From: Glycomyces albidus
Lineage (GTDB): Bacteria > Actinomycetota > Actinomycetes > Mycobacteriales > Micromonosporaceae
Direction: 5' to 3'
DNA: 64,000 bases
Assembly: GCF_009451885.1 (NCBI RefSeq)
Contig: NZ_WIAO01000010.1
Coordinates: 62,001-126,000, forward strand
The translations under genes and the position numbers were made by a program. Positions 17,384-25,319 of this stretch are shown here, piece after piece; positions within the stretch are counted from its first letter, which is position 1; every line of letters begins with the position of its first letter. The notes below the pieces were generated by a model. That model did no database searches. It saw only the letters and a program-made list of their open reading frames with translations, and was not told where the DNA came from.

Positions 17384-17740
17384 GGGGTCCCCTTCATCCC
17401 GTCGGGCGCCCGGCTGCGCCCGGCCTGAATCTACACCGGTTTGCGTACCCCGATGCGGCGGTTCGAAAGCCGCAAAGCGCGTATTGCCGTCCCGAACCCC
17501 ACCCGCCCGGGGAGAGGGCAGGGCCCAGCGTCCCTCCCGGGTCCGACGAGAACCGGGGCGCCGCGGCGCGATGTCACCCGAAAGTGCGCCCGGCACAAGG
17601 GGATCGACATACCTCAATCGGGGCGTTTCGGCAGCGCACAGGCGCCTTGTACGCTTCATCGTGGACACGGCACCCCTCCGCCGGGCCTTGTGCGCGAACG
17701 CGTCCACTGCTGCCCGACCGACCCCTCCGGAGGAGGCCCC
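17384..17740. other. Divergent intergenic region, no gene seen
   Basis: This 357-bp gap separates the oxidoreductase and the CBM2 protein. It must hold the promoters for both. I see no long palindrome and no small gene with a ribosome-binding site. Confidence 0.5.
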
Positions 17741-18352
17741 ATGCGTGCTTGGAAGGACCGCCGCGTGCTGCGAGGGCGGATCCACGGACGTCTGCTCCTG
17801 GTCCTCATCGCCGTCGCGGTCCTCGTCTCGGCCGTCGCCGTGTGGCAGTTCGGGTCGCTCCGCGACGACCACGACCCCGACCTCGCCGAAGCCGAGATCC
17901 CCGAAGGCCCCCGGTTCACCGGCGCGGCCGAGAGCCCCACCCCGAGCCCCTCGCCGTCGCCGCCGGAGACCCCCGAGTCCTCCGCCGCGCCCACCAGCGC
18001 CGCGCCGACCACCGAGGCCGAGGCCCCGCCGACGACCGAGGCGGCCGCGGCCGGGCCGCAGTGCACGGCCACGCTGACGCTCGACGACGAGTGGTCGAGC
18101 TCGATCTCGGTGACCGTCGAGGTCGCCAACACCGGGACCGATCCGATCGACGGCTGGGAGGTCCTGCTGGACCTCGCGAACCTCGACGTGACCGCCACGT
18201 GGGGGCTCGACCACGTCGAGGGCGACCGCTACGGCGACATCCTGTTCAACGCCGCGCTCGACCCCGGGTCCAGCACCGCCCCGAGCTTCCAGGCCGACAT
18301 CGAAGGCGACTGGGAGCTGCCCGCGACCGTCCCGTGCACGCCGGCCGAATAG
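17741..18352 (+). CDS. Membrane-anchored CBM2-type carbohydrate-binding protein
   Basis: A 203-residue protein. A single membrane segment (about residues 18-37, LLLVLIAVAVLVSAVAVWQF) follows a basic N-terminus. Next comes an extracytoplasmic linker rich in Pro, Ser and Thr (residues 60-105), then a C-terminal CBM2-like domain (about 107-200). That domain begins and ends with cysteines (QCTATL and VPCTPAE), as in CBM2 modules closed by a terminal disulphide, and holds tryptophans in DEWSSS, DGWEV and ATWGL. No catalytic domain is present. It probably tethers cellulose or xylan at the cell surface. GGAGGAGG precedes ATG at 17741. Confidence 0.72.
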   Translation: MRAWKDRRVLRGRIHGRLLLVLIAVAVLVSAVAVWQFGSLRDDHDPDLAEAEIPEGPRFTGAAESPTPSPSPSPPETPESSAAPTSAAPTTEAEAPPTTEAAAAGPQCTATLTLDDEWSSSISVTVEVANTGTDPIDGWEVLLDLANLDVTATWGLDHVEGDRYGDILFNAALDPGSSTAPSFQADIEGDWELPATVPCTPAE

Positions 18353-18493
18353 GGCCGGCCCTGTGGATCAGCGCGGGGCGGTAGCCGAGACCGTTCGTTC
18401 GCTCCTTCAGGCGCCGGTGTCGAGGCCCGTCGACGGGGCGAGCGGGAGAACGGGCCGGGCGACCGTTCCGATGCGCGGGCCCTGAGCGCCCGC

Positions 18494-18970
18494 CTAGGCG
18501 GCGATGCGGGTCTCGGGCTTGTGGAGGACCGGGAAGTTCACCGACCTCGCGATGAAGCACGCCTGGTTCGCGTCGTGGTGGAGTTCGGCGGCCCGCTCGG
18601 CCTTCTCCGGGTCCGTGACGGTCACGACCGGCGAGAGGACGACCTCGGTGAAGCGCCCGCTGTTGCCCGCCTCCTCGGTCATGGTGCCGGTCGCGGCGTC
18701 CTCGTAGGCGGTCACGACGATCCGCTCGCGCGCGCACAGCGCCAGGTACGTGAGCATGTGGCACTCCGAGAGCGAGGCGAGCAGCAGCTCCTCGGGGTTC
18801 CAGCGCTCCTTCTGGCCGAGGAACGCCGGGTCGGCGCTGCCCTTGATGAGCGGCTTGCCGGGGGCGGTGATGTCGTGGTCGCGCCCGTAGTCGAAGTACT
18901 TGGCGGTGCCGTTACCGGTGTTGCCGGTCCAGTTCACGGTGACTTCGTAGTGGTGCTCGCGGCCGCTCAT
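18494..18970 (-). CDS. OsmC-family peroxiredoxin
   Basis: A 158-residue OsmC/Ohr-fold protein. The two redox cysteines are in LSECHML and NQACFIARSV, and the conserved NPEELLLASLSEC helix is present. OsmC proteins reduce organic or lipid hydroperoxides in the cytosol as homodimers. The sequence is closer to the OsmC-like (YhfA/general OsmC) branch than to classic Ohr. AAGGAG lies before ATG. No regulator is adjacent; a gene for an AlkZ-like protein lies upstream in the same direction, 55 bp away, so co-transcription is possible. Confidence 0.87.
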   Translation of the reverse strand: MSGREHHYEVTVNWTGNTGNGTAKYFDYGRDHDITAPGKPLIKGSADPAFLGQKERWNPEELLLASLSECHMLTYLALCARERIVVTAYEDAATGTMTEEAGNSGRFTEVVLSPVVTVTDPEKAERAAELHHDANQACFIARSVNFPVLHKPETRIAA

Positions 18971-19025
18971 GGCGGGCTCCTTCCGTTCGGCTCGCCCGAA
19001 TCGTAACCGGCGGCGGTGCGCCCGG

Positions 19026-20171
19026 TCAGGAGCCGGGCAGCAGGACCGTCTCGTGCTCGGGCAGCTTGTCCCACCAGTGCCGGTGGCGGCGGTAGACGTC
19101 GGGTTCGCGGTCGGCGAGCAGCGCGGTGAGGCCCTTGGCCTCGGCGGCGAGGGCCTCCCAGACGTCGTCGGGCAGCGGGTGGAACGCGGTCGCCTCGATG
19201 CCGTCCTCGACCGTCCGCCAGACGCCCGCGGCGTGCCCGTCGACCAGGAGCATCGGGAGGACGTCGCCGTTGCCTCGGATCAGGGTGGTCCGGTACTCGG
19301 GCGGGACGGTGCGGCTCCGGTCGTGGAAGGCGAGGAACACGTTGTCCCACATGGCCATCAGTCGCGGCGGGGCGGGGACGTCCTCGTCGGGGAGGGACGC
19401 GCCGGGCAGGTCGTAGAGGACTTCGCCGTTCGGGCCCTGGTGGACCTCGAGGTCGAGTGCGGCGACGGCCTGCTTGACCCGGGCGCGCTGGACCATCGCG
19501 AACTGGGCGGTGTCGGCGACGCTCACCGGGCCGAAGCCCTCGATGTGGCGCAGGACCAGGGTCGCGAGCGCGGCGTCGGCGGCGTCCTGGTCGCGCAGGA
19601 CCGGGCGATCCGGCAGGGCGGCGTACGAGACCGGTTCGGCGAAGCCCCACGGGCCGCCGTTCGGGGCGCGCAGGACCGGCGCGTACTGGCGGATGCCGGG
19701 CCAGACGTGCTTGGCGGTCTCGGGGTCGAGGCGCTCGGCGAGCCAGGCCTCGCATTCGCGGGCGGTGCGGGTCTCGCCGTTCGCGAACAGGGCCTCGAAC
19801 AGCTCCTCGGCGAGCGCGAACGCCTCGGGGCCGGTGATGCCGGACTTCGCGATGCGGCCGCCGAGCTTGGCGGCGTACAGGGACGGCTCGGTGGCCTCGC
19901 GGAACGTCCGGTACTCGTCGGCGGCGACCGTGTGGAGGGTCATGCGGACGGGGTTGCCGCGCAGGACCCGCCGCTCGGCGTAGGCGGCGTCGAGGTCGGC
20001 GGGGTCGAATCCGGCGACGCGGTTCCACAGCCCGATGTACGGCGAGACCGGCGTCTGGGACTGGACGGCGACGGCGCCGCGGACCGCGGCGACGACGTCG
20101 GTGCCGGCGCGGTGCAGGAGGGACTGGCGGTCGAGGGTCGCGCGGTTGAGCCGCCGGGCGGTGAGCTGCAT
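19026..20171 (-). CDS. AlkZ-like winged-helix protein (HTH_42 family)
   Basis: A 381-residue protein of the HTH_42 (DUF1006) family, which includes the AlkZ/YcaQ DNA glycosylases that unhook bulky alkyl lesions and crosslinks. The expected N-terminal catalytic position holds Q37-S-Q39, matching the QxQ arrangement of AlkZ; the middle residue is polar rather than aliphatic, so activity is unproven. Tandem winged-helix regions are recognisable around GNPVRMTLHTV and IEGFGPVSVAD. TAGCCT at 20178-20183 (minus strand) sits six bases before ATG and no ribosome-binding site is present, so a leaderless start is likely. It may be co-transcribed with the OsmC gene. Confidence 0.8.
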   Translation of the reverse strand: MQLTARRLNRATLDRQSLLHRAGTDVVAAVRGAVAVQSQTPVSPYIGLWNRVAGFDPADLDAAYAERRVLRGNPVRMTLHTVAADEYRTFREATEPSLYAAKLGGRIAKSGITGPEAFALAEELFEALFANGETRTARECEAWLAERLDPETAKHVWPGIRQYAPVLRAPNGGPWGFAEPVSYAALPDRPVLRDQDAADAALATLVLRHIEGFGPVSVADTAQFAMVQRARVKQAVAALDLEVHQGPNGEVLYDLPGASLPDEDVPAPPRLMAMWDNVFLAFHDRSRTVPPEYRTTLIRGNGDVLPMLLVDGHAAGVWRTVEDGIEATAFHPLPDDVWEALAAEAKGLTALLADREPDVYRRHRHWWDKLPEHETVLLPGS

Positions 20172-20206
20172 GCGCCGAGGCTATCCGCCGGCCCCGACAG
20201 GGCGGT

Positions 20207-21043
20207 TCAGGACCGTCGGGCCAGGTACTCGCCGAAGTCCGCGGGGGGCGTGCCGGTGAGGCGCTCGACGTCGCCGGGCGCGGACGCGAACCGTCCTTCG
20301 CGCACTGCGGTGAACATGCTCGCGTACGCCTCGACGAGCCAGTCCGGTTCGCCGGCCGCTTCGAGGCGGGCGCGGTAGTCGGCGTCGCCGATCGGCGTGT
20401 AGCGCAGCGGGGTGCCTGCGGCCGCGGCGGCCGCCGCGGCGATCCGCTCGCCGGTCGCGTCCTCGGGGCCGGTCACCTCGATCACGCCTTCGGTGCCGGC
20501 GAGCACGGCCGCGGCGAGGGTGCGGGACACGTCGTCCCGGGCGACGAGGGACATGCCGGCGTCGCCGAGCGGCAGTGCGAGCTCGCCGGTGCGCAGGGCG
20601 TCGTCGAGCCAGGTGTCGGCGAAGAAGTCGGCGAACACGGAGGTGCGCGCGATGCAGTGGGGGCGGTCCGCGAGGAGCGCCTCGGTGGCGCGGTGGCCGG
20701 GGGCGTAGTAGAAGCGCGAGCCGGGGTCGGCGTCGAGGATGCCGGTGTAGACGATCCGGCCGACGCCGGCCGCTTCGGCGGCGGCGATGAGGTTGCGGTG
20801 GTGGCGCTCCATGGTCTCGGCGAGTCCGTCGCTGGAGACCATGACGAGGGTGTCGAGTCCGCGCATCGCGGCTTCGAGGGAGGCGGGGTCGTCGTAGTCG
20901 GCGCGGCGGGCCTCGAGGCCGGGCGAGGGCGGGACCGCTTCGGGGCGGCGGGCCAGCGCGACCAGGTCGTCCCGGCCGGCCGCGAGCAGGTGCCTGACGG
21001 TTCCGGAGCCGACCCCGCCGGTCGCTCCCGTCACACCGATCAT
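20207..21043 (-). CDS. NmrA-type NAD(P)-binding oxidoreductase
   Basis: A 278-residue NmrA-like protein: MIGVTGATGGVGSGTVRHL nucleotide loop, LARRPEA after beta-2 and DYDDPASLEAAM. It resembles azoreductase/quinone reductase-like NmrA proteins. No conserved catalytic triad is expected in this family. AGGGAGA precedes ATG. A SRPBCC gene lies 96 bp upstream on the same strand and an AlkZ-like gene 35 bp downstream, so a loose three- or four-gene run on the minus strand is possible. Confidence 0.82.
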   Translation of the reverse strand: MIGVTGATGGVGSGTVRHLLAAGRDDLVALARRPEAVPPSPGLEARRADYDDPASLEAAMRGLDTLVMVSSDGLAETMERHHRNLIAAAEAAGVGRIVYTGILDADPGSRFYYAPGHRATEALLADRPHCIARTSVFADFFADTWLDDALRTGELALPLGDAGMSLVARDDVSRTLAAAVLAGTEGVIEVTGPEDATGERIAAAAAAAAGTPLRYTPIGDADYRARLEAAGEPDWLVEAYASMFTAVREGRFASAPGDVERLTGTPPADFGEYLARRS

Positions 21044-21139
21044 CGCGTTCTCCCTGAGGTGGGGGTGGTCCTTCGGGACGCGACGGTAACGGCACGGGGC
21101 GGGGCCGGGCCGTGGCGGCCCGGCCCGGAGCCGGGGTGC

Positions 21140-21568
21140 TCACATCTTGGCGACGTAGGCGGCGCAGGAGTCCAGCAGCATCTGGCTGCCCTGCTTGGCC
21201 ATGTCGTGCTGCTCCTGCGTGTCGAGGGTCTGGGAGATCACGATGCGGGTGCGGTCGCCGCCGAGGTCGGCGAGGTCGAGGCGCATGACCTCTTCGCCGC
21301 CGTCGGGCGTGTCCATGCCCATGACCAGGGACTCGCCTTCGTTGACGTCGATGTAGCGGCCGGTGATCGGGAACTCCTGGCCGTCGGGGGTGACGACGGT
21401 GGCGGTGTAGCGGCCGTTCGGCGTCACGTCCATCTCGACGGAACCGGGCTTGGAGTAGCTCCAGGCCTCGTAGTGGGCGTTGTCGGTCCAGGCGGTCCAG
21501 ACGGTGGAGACGGGCGCGTCGACCTCGGCGGTGAGCGTGTAGCTGAAGCCGTTCTCGTTGGCGGTCAT
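21140..21568 (-). CDS. SRPBCC (START-like) domain protein
   Basis: A 142-residue single-domain protein of the SRPBCC/AHSA1 fold. It opens with VDAPVSTVWTAWTDNAHYEA, the helix-grip entry segment, and ends with a long C-terminal helix around QEQHDMAKQGSQMLLDSCAA. Members bind hydrophobic ligands in a deep cavity; no specific ligand is indicated. AGGAGGA lies five bases before ATG. It heads the minus-strand run and is divergent from the caspase-DivIVA gene. Confidence 0.85.
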   Translation of the reverse strand: MTANENGFSYTLTAEVDAPVSTVWTAWTDNAHYEAWSYSKPGSVEMDVTPNGRYTATVVTPDGQEFPITGRYIDVNEGESLVMGMDTPDGGEEVMRLDLADLGGDRTRIVISQTLDTQEQHDMAKQGSQMLLDSCAAYVAKM

Positions 21569-21714
21569 GATGTTCCTCCTGTGTCAGGGGTGTTCGCTGT
21601 GTACGTCCATAGAGACGCGGCGGGCCGCGCGGATTCATCGCACGCGCCGGGATATCTTCCCGCGGATTTTTCGGGCGTGCGGGGGTCTGGGAGAATCGCG
21701 GGCGGAGGTGCGCG

Positions 21715-21741
21715 ATGGGCGAAGCCGGGTCGGGCGGGTAG
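21715..21741 (+). CDS. Eight-codon leader ORF before caspase gene
   Basis: ATG at 21715 follows a strong GGAGGTG (21704-21710) and encodes MGEAGSGG before TAG at 21739-21741. The stop lies four bases before the caspase ATG at 21746, which has only a weak ribosome-binding site of its own. A termination-reinitiation coupling is plausible. The peptide itself probably has no function. Confidence 0.45.
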   Translation: MGEAGSGG

Positions 21742-21745
21742 GGGC

Positions 21746-22846
21746 ATGCGGCTCCCGGACGGCGCGAGGTCCCGCGCCCTGCTCATCGGTACCGCCGCGT
21801 ACCAGCATCTGCTCCCGGTGCCGGCCGCGGAGAACAATGTGGACAGCATGCGGGAGGCGCTGGTCCGCCATGCCGGGATCCCGCGCGGCAACTGCGAGTC
21901 GCTGACGGACGCGCGCGACCTCACCGCGGTCGGCGCGGCGGTCGAGCGGGCGGCGCGGGAGGCGGACGACCTGCTGCTGGTCTACTACAGCGGTCACGGC
22001 CTGGTCGACTCCGGCGGGCTGCTGCACCTGGCGCTGCCGCAGACCTCGCAGGAGCTGCTGCCTTGGAGCGGCATTCCGTTCGCGTTCCTGCACAAGGCGA
22101 TTCAGTCGGCGCGGGCGACGGCGAAGGTGATCGTGCTCGACTCGTGCTTCTCGGGCATCGCCACTGAGGTGCTCGCGGACAAGGGGTCGGCGATCCTGGG
22201 GCAGATCCGGATCTCGGGGCATGTGACGTTGACGTCCTCCCCCGCGAACTCGCCTTCGTACGCCTTCGAAGGGCGGCGGCACACCGCGTTCACGCAGGCG
22301 TTCCTGGACGTGCTCGACGGCGGGAGCCCGCGCGCCGGGGCGCTGCTGACGCTGGACGACCTCTTCCTGGAGCTCGAGCGCCTGGCGCGCGAGCGCGACC
22401 TCCCGCGGCCGCAGAAGTGCGTCACCCACACCGCCGACAAGCTCGCGCTCGCCGTGAACCGGTACCGGCCGGGTGCCGGGTCCGGGCGGGCAGGGGACGA
22501 ACGCCCGGTTCCCGAGGCGGAGCCGGAGGGGCCGGCGCCGGACCTGGTGCGGGCCGAAGCGCTGGTCTCGGCCCAGGAGGTCCGCGACATCCGGTTCAAC
22601 ACGGTGCGGTTGACGGAGGGCTACGACGAGGACGAGGTCGACGCGTTCCTCGACCGGGTGCTGCTCGCGCTGGTCGAGCCGGTCGAGGGGCCGCAGCGGC
22701 TCAGCGCGGACGACGTCCGGAACTCGCTGTTCACGACCACGCGGCTGCGCGAGGGCTACGAGATGGCCGCCGTCGACGCGTTCCTCGACCGGGTCGAGGC
22801 GGAGTTCGAACGGCGCCAGGCGATCGCGGCGCAGCGGATGCGATAG
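21746..22846 (+). CDS. Caspase-like peptidase fused to two DivIVA-type domains
   Basis: A 366-residue fusion. Residues 9-240 are a caspase/metacaspase p20-like C14 domain: the N-terminal strand is RALLIGTAAYQ. The catalytic dyad is H84 in YYSGHGLVDSGG and C134 in VIVLDSCFSG, and TLTSSPANSPSYAFEGRRHT follows in the substrate-binding region. After a Pro/Glu linker (240-270), two copies of the short DivIVA-type (DivI1A) module follow at about 276-310 and 320-356. Each has the F-x-T-x-R-L-x-E-GY...VDAFLDRV pattern. DivIVA modules bind curved membrane or polar scaffolds, so the peptidase may be placed at poles or septa. No substrate or partner gene is adjacent. The start is chosen just after the caspase frame's weak GGGG; an eight-codon leader ORF precedes it. 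Confidence 0.85.
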   Translation: MRLPDGARSRALLIGTAAYQHLLPVPAAENNVDSMREALVRHAGIPRGNCESLTDARDLTAVGAAVERAAREADDLLLVYYSGHGLVDSGGLLHLALPQTSQELLPWSGIPFAFLHKAIQSARATAKVIVLDSCFSGIATEVLADKGSAILGQIRISGHVTLTSSPANSPSYAFEGRRHTAFTQAFLDVLDGGSPRAGALLTLDDLFLELERLARERDLPRPQKCVTHTADKLALAVNRYRPGAGSGRAGDERPVPEAEPEGPAPDLVRAEALVSAQEVRDIRFNTVRLTEGYDEDEVDAFLDRVLLALVEPVEGPQRLSADDVRNSLFTTTRLREGYEMAAVDAFLDRVEAEFERRQAIAAQRMR

Positions 22847-22986
22847 GCACGCCGCGTTCGCGATGCGGGCGAGGCGCCGAGGTGGGACAGCCGCACGAGG
22901 GTTCGGCAGCGGGCGCGGGACCGGCCGCGCCCGCGGTGTGCGGACGCGGCCTTCTCCAGTGGACGGTCGTCTGCTCGGGCCGGTCG

Positions 22987-24111
22987 CTAGTCGATCGCGG
23001 CGTCCAGGTCGATGAGGTCCTTGACGGCGTCGGTGCGGCGGGCCGACTCCTCGGGGTCGACGGTCTGGCGGTCGATGAACGCGAGTTTTTGGTTGGCCTC
23101 GACGAAGGGGCGCATGCGGGACTCGTAGCGGGCGAAGGCGAGCGCGTGGTCGTCGGGGGTGCGGCCGAGTTCGTACGCGAGGACGTAGGCGCCGACGAGC
23201 GCCAGGCTGGTGCCCTGGCCCGAGGTCGGGGCGGCGCAGTGGGCGGCGTCGCCGACGAGGACGACGCGGCCGGCGGACCAGGTGTCCATTCGGATCTGCG
23301 CCATGGAGTCGAAGTAGAAGTCCTCGGCGCCCCACATCCGCTCGATGAACCCGGGGACGTCGCCGCCGAAGCCGGTGACGCGCTCGGCGACGAGGCGCTT
23401 CTGCGCGGCGGTGTCGCGGTGGTCGTACTCGATCGGGTCGGAGGCGAACCCGAGGTAGATCCGCAGTTCGGCGTTGTCGCGCACCGTCATGACGGCGCCG
23501 CCGTTCCTCCCGTCGTTGAACCAGGTCTGCCAGCGGTCGAGGCCGAGGTAGTTGTCCTGGCCGAAGACCGACAGGTAGGTGCCGAGGTGGTCGATGTAGT
23601 CGGCTTCGGGGCCGAATGCGAGGCGGCGGGTGTTGGAGTGGAGGCCGTCGGCGCCGACGACGAGGTCGAAGCGGCGCGGGGCGGCGTGCTCGAATTCGAC
23701 GGTGACCGCGTCGTCCTCCTGGTGGATCGCGGCGATGGAGTCGCCGTAGCGGTATTCGATGCCGTCGTTCCGGGCGTGCATGAGGTCGACGAGGTCGTCG
23801 CGGAGGATCTCGATGTCGTCGGAGTCGAGGCTGCCGGAGGAGAGCGCGAAGTCCTCGGTGCGGAACACCTCGTTGCCTGCGGGGTCGACGACGGACATGC
23901 CGTCGGAGTGGTTCGCCAGGGCGCGGGCCTGGGTTTCGAGGCCCATGCGGCGGATGACGGTGAGGGCGGCGCCGCGGACGTCGATCGCCTGGCCGCCGCG
24001 GCGCTGCGCGGGGGCGCGCTCGACCACGACCGGGGTGAGGCCCTGCTCGCGGAGCCAGTAGGCGAGGGCGGTGCCGGCGACGCTGGAGCCGGAAACGAGG
24101 ACGGTCTTCAT
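22987..24111 (-). CDS. FAD-dependent monooxygenase
   Basis: A 374-residue class A flavin hydroxylase. The FAD-binding GxGxxG-type start is VLVSGSSVAGTALAYWL, then VVVERAPAQRRGGQAID. The DG motif is VVGADGLHSNTRRLAF and the second FAD motif is VVLVGDAAHCAAPTSGQGTS. It resembles the PHBH-like monooxygenases, including tetracycline- and rifampin-modifying members, but specificity cannot be told. GGAGGAA lies before ATG at 24111. The promoter has -35 TTGCAG and -10 TACGGT on the minus strand. It is divergent from the GntR-TetR regulator and is its likely target. Confidence 0.87.
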   Translation of the reverse strand: MKTVLVSGSSVAGTALAYWLREQGLTPVVVERAPAQRRGGQAIDVRGAALTVIRRMGLETQARALANHSDGMSVVDPAGNEVFRTEDFALSSGSLDSDDIEILRDDLVDLMHARNDGIEYRYGDSIAAIHQEDDAVTVEFEHAAPRRFDLVVGADGLHSNTRRLAFGPEADYIDHLGTYLSVFGQDNYLGLDRWQTWFNDGRNGGAVMTVRDNAELRIYLGFASDPIEYDHRDTAAQKRLVAERVTGFGGDVPGFIERMWGAEDFYFDSMAQIRMDTWSAGRVVLVGDAAHCAAPTSGQGTSLALVGAYVLAYELGRTPDDHALAFARYESRMRPFVEANQKLAFIDRQTVDPEESARRTDAVKDLIDLDAAID

Positions 24112-24152
24112 CGGGGTTCCTCCGGATACGTTGTACTTCCTTGACCGGCACC

Positions 24153-24181
24153 ACCGTATGGAAAACCCTTCTGACCTGCAA
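24153..24181 (-). promoter_or_regulatory. Promoter of FAD monooxygenase gene
   Basis: On the minus strand TTGCAG (24176-24181) and TACGGT (24153-24158) are separated by 17 bp. The upstream operator at 24195-24208 begins 14 bp before the -35. Confidence 0.5.
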
Positions 24182-24194
24182 ATACGTCCGAGAT

Positions 24195-24208
24195 CTGCCC
24201 TAGGACAG
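24195..24208. promoter_or_regulatory. Operator 1 of GntR-TetR regulator
   Basis: CTGCCCTAGGACAG is a near-perfect dyad of the consensus CTGTCCTAGGACAG. A second copy lies exactly 45 bp away. Confidence 0.65.
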
Positions 24209-24239
24209 CGATGGCCCCGGGGCGGGCCGGGACTAGGAT

Positions 24240-24253
24240 CTGTCGTAGGACAG
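24240..24253. promoter_or_regulatory. Operator 2 of GntR-TetR regulator
   Basis: CTGTCGTAGGACAG follows directly after TAGGAT (24234-24239), a plausible -10 of the regulator's own promoter. It would cover the transcription start and so favour autorepression. Confidence 0.65.
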
Positions 24254-24271
24254 ACCGAGGAAGGGGCCGCC

Positions 24272-25213
24272 GTGGCCGATTCGAGCGAGCCGCCGTACGC
24301 GCGCATCGCCGCCGAGCTGAGCAGGCGCATCACCGAGCGGGCGCTGGCGCCGGGCGACAGGGTGCCGTCGACGCGGCAGGTGGCCCAGGAATTCAGTGTG
24401 GCACTGGCCACAGCCGCGAAGGCGCTGGACGTGCTGCGGTCGGAGGGCCTGGTCATCACCCGCCCGCGCTCGGGCACGGTGGTCGCGCCGAGACGGGCGG
24501 CGAAGTCCGGCGAGCCGGCCGAGCCGACGCGGGAGCGCGTCCTCGCCGAGGCCGTGGCGATCGCGGATGCCGAAGGGCTGGAAGCGGTCTCGATGCGCGC
24601 TGTGGCCGGGCGGTGCGGGGTGGCGCCGATGACCTTGTACCGCTTCGTCGAAGGCAAGGACGACCTGCTGATGTCCATGTGCGACAGCGTGTACGGCGAG
24701 CTGTCCTTCGAGGACGACGAGTCGGCGCCGTGGCGCGCCCGGCTTGAGGCGATCGCGGCCGCGCTGTGGCGCGTCCACCGGAACCACCCCTGGCTCGGGC
24801 GGGTGCATCCGCTGACGCGGCCCCTGCCGCTGCCGAACCTGCTCGGCATCGGCGACAGCCTCCTGGGGACCCTCGGGACGCTCGGGCTGCCGCCGAAGCT
24901 CCAGTTCGACGCGCATGTGCTCATCTACAGCCACATCGTCGGACTGGCCGCGAACTTCGAGCGCGAGGACGAGGCGGTGTCCGACACCGGGCTCTCGGCC
25001 GAGGAGTGGACCGACCTCCAGTACGTGCCCTCGGTCAACGGAGACGGCGTCATGAGCCGCTACCCGCACTTCGCGAAGCTCTTCGGCCACTTCGGGTCCC
25101 TCCCGGACGGCTACGACATGGACCTGGACGAGATGTTCCGCCTGGGCCTGGCACTCCTTCTCGACGGTCTCGAAGCGCTCGCGGCCCGGCACCGGGAGCC
25201 GGACCGGCACTGA
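24272..25213 (+). CDS. GntR-TetR double-HTH regulator
   Basis: A 313-residue regulator with two DNA-binding domains. Residues 5-75 are a GntR-type winged helix (YARIAAELSRRI, PGDRVPSTRQVAQEFSVALA, LRSEGLVITRPRSGTVV). Residues 88-135 are a TetR-type helix-turn-helix (RERVLAEAVAIADAEG, VAGRCGVAPMTLYRFVEGKD). The rest is a TetR C-terminal (TetR_C-type) ligand and dimer domain. This GntR-TetR order recurs in actinobacteria beside flavin monooxygenases and drug exporters. GTG at 24272 is preceded by GAGGAAGGGG. Twin CTGTCCTAGGACAG-like operators lie in the divergent gap, so it likely controls itself and the FAD monooxygenase. Confidence 0.85.
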   Translation: MADSSEPPYARIAAELSRRITERALAPGDRVPSTRQVAQEFSVALATAAKALDVLRSEGLVITRPRSGTVVAPRRAAKSGEPAEPTRERVLAEAVAIADAEGLEAVSMRAVAGRCGVAPMTLYRFVEGKDDLLMSMCDSVYGELSFEDDESAPWRARLEAIAAALWRVHRNHPWLGRVHPLTRPLPLPNLLGIGDSLLGTLGTLGLPPKLQFDAHVLIYSHIVGLAANFEREDEAVSDTGLSAEEWTDLQYVPSVNGDGVMSRYPHFAKLFGHFGSLPDGYDMDLDEMFRLGLALLLDGLEALAARHREPDRH

Positions 25214-25300
25214 ACGGCCCCCGCTCGCGCCGACGCCGAACGGGTCGCCGGCGGGCTTCGCCGACGCGGTCGCGCAGTGCGCGGGGCGGTGCCGAACCGG

Positions 25301-25319
25301 GCGGACCGCAGGGGTCCGC
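25301..25319. terminator. Hairpin between convergent regulator genes
   Basis: GCGGACC (25301-25307) and GGTCCGC (25313-25319) pair around GCAGG, abutting the stop of the TetR gene. It may end transcription from both sides. Confidence 0.4.

Noticed and set aside
20657-21745. Extension of the caspase frame far upstream
   Set aside because: The extra 363 codons are antisense to the SRPBCC and NmrA genes and have no family match; the caspase fold begins at the chosen ATG.
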